The translations under genes were made by a program, and so were the position numbers. The notes beneath the pieces are model-generated. The model searched no databases and was not told the origin of the DNA. It saw only the letters and a list, made by a program, of their open reading frames with translations. From Ilex aquifolium (Eukaryota; Streptophyta; Magnoliopsida; Aquifoliales; Aquifoliaceae), in contig OX637394.1 in assembly GCA_951799425.1 (NCBI GenBank), positions 50,347,142-50,411,141 on the forward strand: 64,000 bases of DNA, in the 5' to 3' direction. Each line of letters opens with the position of its first letter. Position 1 is the first letter of the stretch. Positions 46,401 through 54,925 of this stretch are shown here, piece by piece.

Positions 46401-47524
46401 ATGGGACTTCTTGTCAGATCCATATGTGGAGATTAACACATTTGTAATGACAGTTGGCAATGATGGTGTCGTTACCGACTACCCTGCGACGGCTGCTAAA
46501 TACAGAAGTAAGTCTTCATATTTTTTAATTCTTTGGGCTAATTAAATTTGTCCATCCATCTTTAGTACTCTACTAAAATCGTTTTTATCTGTTTGATACA
46601 TGTTTTTGATATGAAAGATCAGATGAAAATTTCATCAAATTTTGTGGCCACTGTACAAAAGCTGTTAACTGTCTACTTATTCTAACATCAGAATCCTACC
46701 TTCTATTTGAGTTTCATTTAATTATCAATGAATGGGGTCATTGCCTATTTACAGTGGTACAATGACATGGCAAACAACTACTGAGGTTTGTCACTTGGTG
46801 CAAATAAATGCATGAAGTTTATTCCCAATCTCCCCCACCTAAATTCACCCAGGGATGGGGAACCAAATTTAATAATGTCCTCCTATGCCCAGTTAGGTAA
46901 ATCGTGGCGAATGAAGCTCTATCTACTACCCTTTAGTTTATTATCATTAGTTTCTTCTCATTTATGTAAACTTCTGCATCCCTTGTAACTTGATATCCAT
47001 TGTGAGAAAATGGAATAATGACCTTTTTTTTATAATTCTTATTAAATATGATTTATCAAAGGAATTATATGTAGATATATGTAATTTGGATGTATTATTG
47101 TTCTAAATTATTTTCCATTAGTTTCACTTCTTTTTTTTAGTTGGCGAAGCTTCAATTTGGTTGAGCTATTCATATTTGCTTTCACTAAAGATGTTTTTCG
47201 CTGTGGCAAATCACAGGGAACCGATGTCTAGGGTTGGGCAATAGTACACTACCAGTTTACATGTCCCCTACTCAGCCTGGCTTCATCAAGCTACTCATTC
47301 CTCCTCCGTTGTTGCCACCAGCCGAGGCTCCCAACCCAATCCTGACGGAGGCTGATGTGGTCGAGCCTCCTCTGCCTCCCGTTATGGTGAAAGCCCCTCC
47401 TCCTAGCACTGGTGGCGGGACTCCAGCGATACCTGCCCCACCACCTAATGGGCAGCCTAAAGTTGTTGCAAAGACTTTTCTGTCTACTCTGGCTTTTCTC
47501 CTTGCAACATTTTTGCTGTTATGA
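25491..47524 (+). CDS. SHV3/GDPDL-type glycerophosphodiester phosphodiesterase-like protein, GPI-anchored
   Basis: GDPDL (SHV3-like) proteins are GPI-anchored wall and plasma-membrane proteins with two GDPD-like domains, needed for cell-wall organisation. Exons: 25491-25596, 28073-28366, 37455-37570, 37738-38242, 40038-40076, 40201-40485, 41545-41690, 46024-46507 and 47217-47524 (TGA). All phases agree, giving 760 aa, the usual family length. Residues 1-22 are a signal peptide ([16 protein letters not shown]). Domain 1 spans about 38-330 and domain 2 about 355-655. A Pro-rich stretch (about 675-735) precedes a hydrophobic GPI tail ending LATFLLL. The canonical GDPD His-Arg pair is replaced by Gln44-Gly45 and Phe361-Glu362, so ordinary catalysis is doubtful. 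Introns 2 (9.1 kb) and 7 (4.3 kb) are swollen by transposons. The first codon of each listed exon was placed by GT/AG and by family continuity. Confidence 0.93.
26359..26522. mobile_element. Small TIR element (MITE) in GDPDL intron 1
   Basis: The ends AATATTCATTGCAACGGTT and AACCGTTGCAATAAATATT are inverted repeats of about 19 bases with one mismatch, 164 bp end to end. Target duplication is ambiguous because of AT-rich flanks. Confidence 0.6.
26663..26969. mobile_element. hAT-like MITE family member A, GDPDL intron 1
   Basis: Starts ATGGTTCAAAGTACG and ends ACCGCGACATTGAACTAT. The flanks TTAGAATC (26655-26662) and TTATAATC (26970-26977) form an 8-bp duplication with one mismatch, as expected for hAT transposons. 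307 bp, non-coding. Confidence 0.6.
28629..28955. mobile_element. hAT-like MITE family member B, GDPDL intron 2
   Basis: Starts ATGGTTCAAAGTATTGGCTG and ends ATACCGCGACCTTGAACCAT, an inverted pair that shares GGTTCAA and GGTATCAGCC-like words with member A. The interior is unusually rich in CG-containing words (CGAGTCGTCGAG, CGACGCCGCGACCG). It ends 30 bases before the gypsy element. I could not fix a target duplication. Confidence 0.55.
28986..30295 (-). repeat. 3' LTR of the gypsy element
   Basis: 1,310 bp, starting TGTTGTCC and ending ACTCATCA on the plus strand. It contains GC-rich palindromic words (GGGCGCCTAGGCGC) at about 30000-30062. It aligns along its length with 34224-35548. Confidence 0.9.
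30700..30842 (-). repeat. Four imperfect tandem repeats in the gypsy 3' non-coding region
   Basis: Four successive units of roughly 35-45 bases share GAGTGCxTTTxxxGCTCCATCTC, read here as GAGTGCGTTTTACGCTCC in most copies. They lie between the coding relic and the 3' LTR. Confidence 0.8.
31701..34097 (-). pseudogene. Broken gag-protease and integrase-tail relic of the gypsy element
   Basis: Minus-strand ORF pieces: gag start 34097-33696, gag continuation 33695-33483 and 33461-33204, a CCHC-like knuckle (C-x2-C-x3-H-x4-C, about 33170-33208) in a shifted frame, and 33086-31995 covering late gag plus the aspartic protease. The protease keeps a DLG active-site motif at residues 265-267 of that last ORF and [15 protein letters not shown] downstream. 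The ORF then hits a stop. Residual post-protease sequence runs on to about 31860, where it jumps directly to an integrase C-terminal tail ([11 protein letters not shown], then [14 protein letters not shown], 31701-31855). Frameshifts and stops separate the blocks, so no intact polyprotein can be made. Confidence 0.85.
34224..35548 (-). repeat. 5' LTR of the gypsy element
   Basis: 1,325 bp. It differs from its partner by scattered substitutions, a 3-base indel near 34528, and an extra CTGGAAAGGCGCTG copy near 35302-35315 in the GC-rich palindrome block. Confidence 0.9.
35554..37454 (+). other. Remainder of GDPDL intron 2
   Basis: Intronic DNA between the gypsy element and exon 3, without any recognisable coding part other than the LTR remnant listed separately. 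Confidence 0.5.
36250..36720 (-). mobile_element. Possible TRIM/copia LTR remnant in GDPDL intron 2
   Basis: On the minus strand an LTR-like end (CTTTAACA, ending at 36485) is followed by TGGTATGAGAACAGG (to about 36469), a decayed Met-tRNA primer-binding site, and then by a short internal part. The far LTR border is not seen. The element looks truncated. Confidence 0.4.
38243..40037 (+). other. GDPDL intron 4
   Basis: A 1.8-kb intron. It includes an ACACGA-type repeat patch (about 38595-38750) and a 98-codon open frame at 38944-39240 that resembles nothing I know and crosses no splice site. It is treated as chance. Confidence 0.5.
42358..42665. mobile_element. hAT-like MITE family member C, GDPDL intron 7
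   Basis: Starts ATTGTTCAAAGAATC and ends ATTCTGCAACCTTGAACCAT. The flanks TTGGTAGC (42350-42357) and TTAGTAGC (42666-42673) form an 8-bp duplication with one mismatch. Length (308 bp) and ends agree with member A. Confidence 0.6.
44948..45764. mobile_element. Non-autonomous hAT-type transposon, GDPDL intron 7
   Basis: An 817-bp element with the exact 8-bp target duplication CTTGTCAC (44940-44947 and 45765-45772). The ends CATAGTTATCAAAATTGTAC and the reverse complement CATAGTTGTTAAATCGCGAT are inverted. Subterminal regions are full of CGATTCG/CGTACGATT words in both orientations, as expected for transposase-binding repeats. No transposase is present. Two palindromes near the middle, AAAACGATGTCGTTTT and AAAACGACGTCGTTTT, are listed as a finding. 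Confidence 0.85.
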
Positions 47525-48641
47525 GAACCATAACACAATCACTCGCGATCATTTTGTATCCTTGTATTTCCATCTCATTGGTATTTTTTTTCTCTTAGTT
47601 ATTTCGGAGTTCTGCATGATTATCACACGGCTACTTCAGATCCTCCTCTCTCCCTCTTGTTTTCTATTTTTTGAGGATGTAACTTTATGACAACTCAGCA
47701 TTGTCTTTGTTGTACTATACTGTAAAATTTATTCACTATAATTCTTTGGTATTAATTTCGTGTTGATAATGTAAGCTTTTTGATTACTGGAGGAATGTGC
47801 TTCTATGTATCCCGAACTGTCATCTCAATTACCTTATTTTTGACATGAAACTTGCTTGTATATTTCTGCAGTAAAACGAAGAAGAAAGGCGAGTTTTGAA
47901 AGGGGGTGTTTGGTTTAGGCATTGGATAGTATCGGATTGGACAAACTTGTTTATTCTATACTCATCCATCCGTGTCTTGAACTAATTATAGTGATAATAT
48001 TTCTTCATTTCATGTCTGGTTTAAGTATTAAGAGGATGGAGTATTAAATGAAGGTATAAATATTAAATTATTAAAAAATCCTCAAGATAATTATATCTTA
48101 GAGATTTTGGGGGGTAAAAATGTCTTTTACCAAAATTACCTTAGCTGGATTATTTAAACCTACAAAATAGATAAGTTTATTTAAGTGGTTATATGTGGAT
48201 TTACTATCATCTAGGCGGGGAGTATTTTTAGGTGATAATATCGGACCCAAAGTGTGTATCCAAATAATGGAGTAAATGGGATAAGGTGGGCTAAATATTA
48301 TTTTATCCAAGATTCTCTCCTATTTATGGTGCTCTATTTTTGAACAAAATTAATGCATTGAATGCGATTTTTATATAATTTATTATTAATTTTTAAATTT
48401 CTTCTTGAAACTGCAAAAACGAGAAGAATCTCCTACTATCACTTTGTCACCTTCCATTGCGCCTTGAATGCACGAATGTCCTCCCGCTTCAAGTAATTTG
48501 TTGTTACTTGTTTTATATCATTCTATCACTAATATTTTATACATTATAGGATAAATGAATCAAAACTCAATTGAGTCTATAAGGCAAGTGATACATTCAT
48601 CAAATTCAACTTCAATACTAAACGAATATAAAAATACGAGA
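47525..48641. other. GDPDL 3' flank and intergenic DNA
   Basis: Likely 3' UTR to about 47880, then unique AT-rich DNA. 47900-48330 has MITE-like words (GGGGGTGTTTGGTTTAGGC) but no matching right end. Confidence 0.4.
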
Positions 48642-48804
48642 AATACTATGTAATTCAAATCTGTAATTCAAATTTATATTTCAAATGAAGGGGACTATTG
48701 GATGAGTAGGCCTCATCAATTTTTTTAAATGTGACCCACTGATCCAATGATCCTTCTTCGTTTGGCATACAAATTTGAGTTATAGATTTGGGTTACATAA
48801 AATT
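48642..48804. mobile_element. Foldback MITE, diverged copy
   Basis: The arms AATACTATGTAATTCAAATC and TTTGGGTTACATAAAATT pair imperfectly around a centre containing ATCAATTTTTTTAAATG. Same family as 52594-52757 and the nested copy at 19693. Confidence 0.55.
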
Positions 48805-48925
48805 ATTTTAAAAATATAAGTAGCTGACTAAACCCATACGTCACTTTTCGTTACTATTTCGATATACATGCTATACCATAAAGCATTGGAGCTCCAAGAC
48901 CATATCGAATTGTTCAAAAACTTTT

Positions 48926-50214
48926 GGATAAATTACACTCACATTCCTTGACAGTTCTAAAATTGTACGATGACCCCCTAAGATTTAAAAATATGACACA
49001 AACACCTCTTTTGCCTTCCAGCCGTTAGTCTGACAAAAAGAAAATAGTGACGTCAGGGAGTAAAATTTACCTAATTCCAAAATTACCCCTCTATAACATG
49101 CCAACATTTCTAAGACAATCTTGTTAACTAATTATCATAATTTATAATTTTAAAAACATTAATTATTATGATTTTAATTAAATTAATCAAAGATTAACAT
49201 TAACTATTACATTTTGATTAACTAGGACAATTATTTCCCCCTTCACAACACAGTTTTGTTACCATCACTGCAGCCCTACCTCCACAGAATTGTCCACAAC
49301 CACCCCTCATCTCACTTCTTTTTTTTTTGGTTCATCGGAAAATATTCAAACATTAAACAGAATTCCTAGCAAATGCCACACTTGCCATATCTGCTAACAA
49401 AAGATTAGCCAATTGGGGAGGGGGATCCTCCAGCTCAACAAAAGGATCAGACTGTTGGACGCCAAGATTGGCCAACAAATCAGCACACTGATTGCCTTCC
49501 CTAAGGGTGTGGATTATGGGAATATGGTTAATCTCCATAATCCTTCTACATTGCGCAATGACCTTCCTGTTATCTTACCGCCCCGCTTCTTTTCCCCATC
49601 CCCTAATTCCCAACCCTGCAAAGACCTTCTTCCCTACCCCACACACTTGGAAGACCCCCACCCCCAACAACTCTTTTCTGTGGGTTTATGCTGATTTAAG
49701 AGAAAAAGTGGCTAATTCGAGGATGGCGACTCATCCATTCATATGGATTTTGCAGATCTAGAGAGAGAGAGTTGATTGAGTCTTTAGATTTGGGGCAGTT
49801 GAACAGAGACACACAGTCTTGGGTGAGGGGGAAGAAGGGGATGGTATTGGAGGGTTGGGAGTGGTGATGGTGGCAACTTGGGAAGACTGGGTGCGGTGGA
49901 GGGTGTTGTGGGGCGAGGGCCTGGGGGATCTGAGAGAGAGAGAAGAAAGGAGTGGTGGTGGTCAAGTGGGGAAGGGATCGGTGAGATGTGAGAAGAGAGA
50001 GAGAGATTTTTTTTGACTTATTAATTTAATTTTTTGGTAATATATTTTATTTATTTTAAATTAAATTAAAAGGTTAAATTAGTTATTTTATCTCTTTGGT
50101 TAACATCGGCCACCTATTGACGCCAAATAATGGGTCGTCATATAATTTTAGAAATGTTAGGAAGTTGCCGCGTCATTTGGTCAAATGTCATGGGAGTGTG
50201 AGCGTAATTCACCC
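48926..50214. mobile_element. Mutator-type non-autonomous element carrying a LINE fragment
   Basis: Left end GGATAAATTACACTCACATT; reverse complement of the right end GGGTGAATTACGCTCACACT. The flanks AAAACTTTT (48917-48925) and AAAACTCTT (50215-50223) are a 9-bp duplication with one mismatch, as for MULEs. Length 1,289 bp, with no transposase. The interior holds a LINE RNase H piece and a G/A-rich half (49800-50010) of unknown origin. Confidence 0.75.
49321..49594 (-). pseudogene. 5'-truncated LINE (L1-type) RNase H 3' end
   Basis: The minus strand encodes a C-terminal RNase H fragment (HTLREGNQCADLLANLG, then PPPQLANLLLADMASVAFAR and a stop), a pattern seen at the end of plant L1 LINE ORF2. 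A short spacer and an A-run (T-run at 49318-49328 on plus) follow the stop, as at a LINE 3' end. CTTCTTTT-like flanks at both sides could be the target duplication. Only about 270 bp survive. Confidence 0.7.
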
Positions 50215-50280
50215 AAAACTCTTTAAACCTTTTAAAATAAATTTCAGACATATACAATCATGGAGTTCATAAAGATATTA

Positions 50281-50863
50281 GGGTTAATTGCTTTTTAACC
50301 CCTGTGGTTTCGTCTAAAAGTACCTTACCTACTTAACGTTTAAAATTATGCATATAACCCCTTTATGGTTATGTACCAAAGTAAAACCGTTACTTTTATC
50401 ATCCAACTTAGCGGAGAGTGTACTTCACATGCTCAAAATATGTTGTGGACTTTGTTTTCATTGTTTCCCTCCAAAAAAATATTGTCTAAGTGCCTAAAAT
50501 GCCCTTTATATTAAAATAGTTAGGGTCATTAAATGAGTAAGTTTCTATTCCCATATTTAATTATCCATTAAATGAATAATTTGAAGCTAATTTTATTCAT
50601 TTATTATCCATTAAATGAATAATTGTAAGCTAATTTTATTCATTTATTATCTATTAAATGAATAATTTGAAACTAATTGGAAGCTAAGTTTCTATTCTCA
50701 TTAAAAAAAAAAAGGGTAGTATGGTAATTTTATTATTCTATTAACGGTGTTAATTATTTCATTTTTGTACATAACTTTAAGGGGGTAATGTGTATAATTT
50801 TAAACGTCAAGTAGGTAAGGTGCATCTATCCAAAACTACAAGGAGGTAAAAAATAATTATCCC
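50281..50863. mobile_element. Mutator-type MITE with about 110-bp TIRs
   Basis: 583 bp with the exact 9-bp target duplication AAGATATTA (50272-50280 and 50864-50872). The arms share CCTTACCTACTT, ACGTTTAAAATTAT and GTTATGTAC blocks in inverted order. The centre is an ATTAAATGAATAATT-type repeat. No ORF. Confidence 0.88.
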
Positions 50864-51228
50864 AAGATATTATTAAAATCGAAAAATAAGTAGGAGAGTC
50901 GAATCAGAATGATGGAATTTTAGGTTGATGTGAGTCAAGACCAATGAGCTACCACATGTGGTGAGGTGATGGGTGAAATATGTGATGCATAGTCATTCAT
51001 GGTTGTCCAACTTTGCATGAGATGAGAATGTGTGTGGAAACTATGTCATAATCAAACTTGGCTGGCTACGAACTTTAGTTGCTGGAAAGGACAACCATAT
51101 GCTACCTGAAGGCCTTCATCCTAAAATTAATCCATTATAAAAATCATTTAATCAATTACTGACTGTTTTAAGTGTGCAAATTCTAAGGATTTTATAAATA
51201 TGTTTTGCTACGAAATAACATTTTAAAA

Positions 51229-52205
51229 TCTATATAATAAAGTATAAAATAAAAAATAATTTTATTTTTTATAGTTGAGATCGTTTTAAATTTTACTTTA
51301 AAATTAATCCGACAGTTAATATTAACTTCCTAAATAGGCTAAATTTAATAGGAAAAATAGGCCCACTAAAGGTGTGTTTAGGGTGACTTTTCAAAAGTGT
51401 TTCTAGAACATATGACTTCTCATAAACACTTTAAAAAAAAAGTAGTGTTTCGAAACAACTTATTTTAATTACTTTCAAAAAAGTCAAAAGGAGTTTTACC
51501 ACTTAAATAAATAAGTAAAAAAAAAAAAAATTCTACTTCTTTAAAATCACTTTTTTACAAAACATTTCACCGCCACCAAGCCCACCACCACCTCACCATC
51601 ACTACCCCCATCACCCCACCACCAACGTCGTCACCCACCATCGATTACTATCACTGTCACTTACAGCCACCACCCACCATCACCTATTACCACAACCAAA
51701 CCCACTACCATTTGTCGTCGTACACCATCGCCACCACCTACCCCCACCACACCTACCACCACCAACCATCATCGCCTACCACTGTCACCACCCACTGTCA
51801 TCCATCCTCACCACAACTTCTATCTCTATTGTCATTCGCTATAACCGTTGTCCACAAGCACTCGTCATTGTCCACCACAAATTGTCACCGCCCACCACTA
51901 TAACCCACCACCATCGTCACCCTACCACCACCACTGTTAACCGCCATCACCGTTACCTATTATCACCACCACCACTCATGGTTGTCACTATCATTATCGT
52001 CACCCACGACTATCACCACCGTCCACCACAACCATCACTGTCTCCCACCACCACTGCTGCCCATCACTACTACTATCGCTCACTCCCATTACAATCAGTG
52101 ATTAAATTCTTTTCCTTCTCTTCTATATATGCTTGTAATTTGATTTTGGGTGTGATTGATAATTTTTTTTATTACTCCATGTCTTTGAGCATAAACAATA
52201 ACTAG
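51229..52205 (+). mobile_element. Helitron-like element 1 with CAC-rich core
   Basis: Begins TCTATATAATAAAGTA after an A and ends AATAACTAG before a T, matching the 5'-TC and CTRR-3' ends and A/T insertion site of plant Helitrons. 51560-52085 is a degenerate CAC/CCACCATCAC-rich repeat. The flanking parts are collinear with a second element at 62750-63497. No Rep/helicase is encoded. Long open frames in the CAC tract are low-complexity artefacts. Confidence 0.6.
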
Positions 52206-52291
52206 TTATTAATATTGTAAAATTGGTATCGTGCAATGTATTTAAACCCAAACCCACCCAATTTTTGTTTTTTACTTTTTTAAGTTCGACA

Positions 52292-52466
52292 GTCAAGAAT
52301 GTTCGGATCAGCTTATGCGCATCTCGATTAATCCCCTTCTCGATTCGGTTAAAAGAAAAGCCATCCACGTCGAAATTAGGGTATTCATGAGGGATAAATC
52401 TTTTATAGTCTGACTCTAAGAAATTGTCAAAATTCGAATTCAGAATATCTAAACTTACAATTTATC
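52292..52466 (-). mobile_element. SINE-like element, copy 7
   Basis: Family match from AAGAATGTTCGGATCAGC through CATCCACGTCGAAATTAGG to AATATCTAAACTTACAATTT. Confidence 0.6.
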
Positions 52467-52593
52467 CCAAATTCAAAGATAAGGTTTATGATATTGATTC
52501 TAAATAATTTATAATTATTAATTATAAAATAAAAAATTTATAAATATAACGCATTCTTATTGGTCAAAAAATGGAGGTATTTTCTGGATGAGC

Positions 52594-52757
52594 AATACTA
52601 TGTATCCCAAATCTCTAACCCAAATTTTCATCCCAAATCAAGGGAGACCATTGGATCAGTGAGTCCCATTTAAAAAAGTTGATAGGACCCACTCATCCAA
52701 TGATCTCTCTTCATTTGAGATAAAAATTTGGGTTAGAGATTTGGGATACATAGTATT
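52594..52757. mobile_element. Near-perfect foldback MITE
   Basis: A 164-bp inverted repeat. The arm AATACTATGTATCCCAAATC pairs with GATTTGGGATACATAGTATT, and pairing continues with only scattered mismatches through CTAACCCAAATTTT and ATCCAATGATC to a small loop around TTAAAAAAGTTGATAGG. Confidence 0.85.
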
Positions 52758-52943
52758 TTCCTTTCTGAATTCCGAAATATGACTCAAAATTCAAATTATC
52801 GAAAGAGTCACATTTGCATTGCATCATCATTCGTAATGCGTAACTCATCACATTGAACGTGTATCCATCTGTCTCATTAATAAGTCCTTATATAATAATG
52901 GGTTTTGATTAGTCCAACACGTTGTTACCACTCCATTATACTT

Positions 52944-52974
<31 letters not shown>

Positions 52975-53360
52975 AACATAACATGCCATCTCTTCTTGTT
53001 TGACTCGCTTGAATCGTTTGAAGCGGTCATCTTTTCGTCACGCTTTCGTTCCAAAAACGTCATTAAGCAATCCCTAATCCATATTACATTTATGTACTTG
53101 ACTACAGCACCGAAGAAAAAGATTTCGATATCGTACTTTTAACTTTTATATATTTTTGTGAGTTATTTTATTATTAAAAAATTTATTATTTTTTTGGATA
53201 ATTTATCACTTTTGTTTGTATTTCTATTATTTTTTTTGGTATAAAAAAATTATTATTTTTGTTGTGATTTATTATATTTGTGGATATTTTGATAAATTAG
53301 GTTAATAAATTAATTACAAATAATATTATTATTTTAAATATATGGAACATTGAGAACAAG

Positions 53361-53661
53361 AAGGGCTTTTTCGTACGTTCCATCCTGAAAAATTTTAAAA
53401 TATTTATTTTATACATTTAAAGATTAAATTTTTTATATTGCATCTTTAATATATCAAAAGAGTTGTACTGTGTTTTTTCTGTTAGCTTTCGTTATTTTTT
53501 TTCGTCAAAAAATCAACCCATTAACATTGACGAAAAACTAACAGAAGGGTCATATTATAATATTTTTAATATATTGAGAGTGTAATGTAATAAATTTAAT
53601 TTTAAAGGGTATAAAATAAAAATCTTCAAATTTTTTAGGGTACCAAGTACAATTCACTTTT
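53361..53661. mobile_element. Possible long-TIR element
   Basis: Two arms of about 120 bases share AATTTTxAAxATTTxTATTTTATAC, TTAATATAT and TTCTGTTAG words in inverted order. Flanks share AGAACAA. The outermost bases of the arms do not match, so the borders are uncertain. Confidence 0.45.
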
Positions 53662-54420
53662 AGAACAACAGATATGAATGGAAGTGTGATGGAAAGCCAA
53701 CGTCAGACATAGGTGGGTTGAAAGAACACTATGATGATGATTTGATGATCATATATTATTGTCACGGCCCACGGGACCAAAAGGGGGTCAAGTAGACCAC
53801 ACAACATAAGATATGGAAGTGGTTTCTTTATTATGGTATACGTCCATTTCCTTTATTGAAGAGGAATTTAGGTTGTCTGCATCCAAACAAATGTTCGAGA
53901 AATTTCGCAAATTCTACTATAATTTGTCGGTTTTTGAATAAAGAAAAATTGTTTCAACCATGTTTCGGTAAGACTTACTATTGTTGTGTGAAAATTTGGT
54001 GTACCCAATTATCCTAAAATCAAAAGGATTTAGATAAGTAAAAATTTATAAGAGATACAACTCGAAGCCTCAACCCGAGACTTGCTCAAATTCAATTCGG
54101 GTTAAGATTTTTTTGTCTAGACCTAACCCAAATATTAAAAATTTTAACCTAAGTCTTTTTTTTTTGAATTCAACTCGAGTTAAACTCGGGTTGACCCGTC
54201 CAAATTACACTCCTAGCATCGACCATGTTATTGTGGTCAACAGAGTGGCTAGTGGATGCTTGACACCTCATGCAACGGGCTAGAATCCAAAGGGTCCAAG
54301 CACTCGTCATCGTGACGTTATGATGACGTCATATACCAGTCTCGGTAAAACATATCCCTGGATCATAAGGAACCTCGCATGTGGGTCTTATGGTCCGCCA
54401 CCGCTTCCCTTCCTTTGACT
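53662..54420. other. Intergenic DNA upstream of the pirin gene
   Basis: Contains a CCCGAGT/CTCGGG-type repeat patch (54060-54215) related to 15080-15640. Nothing coding was seen. Confidence 0.4.
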
Positions 54421-54445
54421 CTTCCAATTATCTAATCTAACGACC

Positions 54446-54477
<32 letters not shown>

Positions 54478-54549
54478 AAATACACACGAAAATCTTGTAT
54501 TGATTCCCACATTATACACACGAAAATCTTGTATTGATTCGCACAGTAG
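54446..54549 (+). promoter_or_regulatory. Pirin core promoter and leader: CT tract, TATA box, 34-bp tandem repeat
   Basis: A CT microsatellite (54446-54470) is followed at once by TATAAATA (54475-54482), 107 bases before the start codon. Directly after the TATA box are two 34-bp copies (54482-54515 and 54516-54549) sharing ACACACGAAAATCTTG and TATTGATTC. By position they include the probable transcription start. Confidence 0.65.
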
Positions 54550-54588
54550 AAATTTGAAATACAAAGTTAACAGACTTATACAGGAAAA

Positions 54589-54894
54589 ATGCAAGAAACC
54601 AATGTATTCAATGTTGTCAATGATCCTCGTCCCGTGGTGAGGAAGTTCCTGGCGAGGCCTCAACATGAAGGAGTTGGAGCCATTGTCCGAAGAAGCATAG
54701 GAAGGTAAGAGAGAGAGAGAGAGTCTGTGTGTGTTAATCTTCTGATGTTTTTATTGTTATTGAATGGTAATTGAAGGATTTGAGCTTTTTGGCTAAAAGG
54801 GTTCTTGAAACTTTTCCAGGTTTGAGCTGAAATACTTTGATCCATTCCTTGTTTTAGATGAATTCTCAGGTGGGTGCCTCTGTTTTCTCTCTGT

Positions 54895-54925
<31 letters not shown>

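Noticed and set aside
47900-48330. Possible MITE beginning GGGGGTGTTTGG
   Set aside because: No matching inverted right end or target duplication could be found.
51712-52205. Overlapping Thr/His/Pro-rich open frames
   Set aside because: They come from the CAC-rich core of a Helitron-like element. Several frames stay open at once, which is typical of simple repeats.
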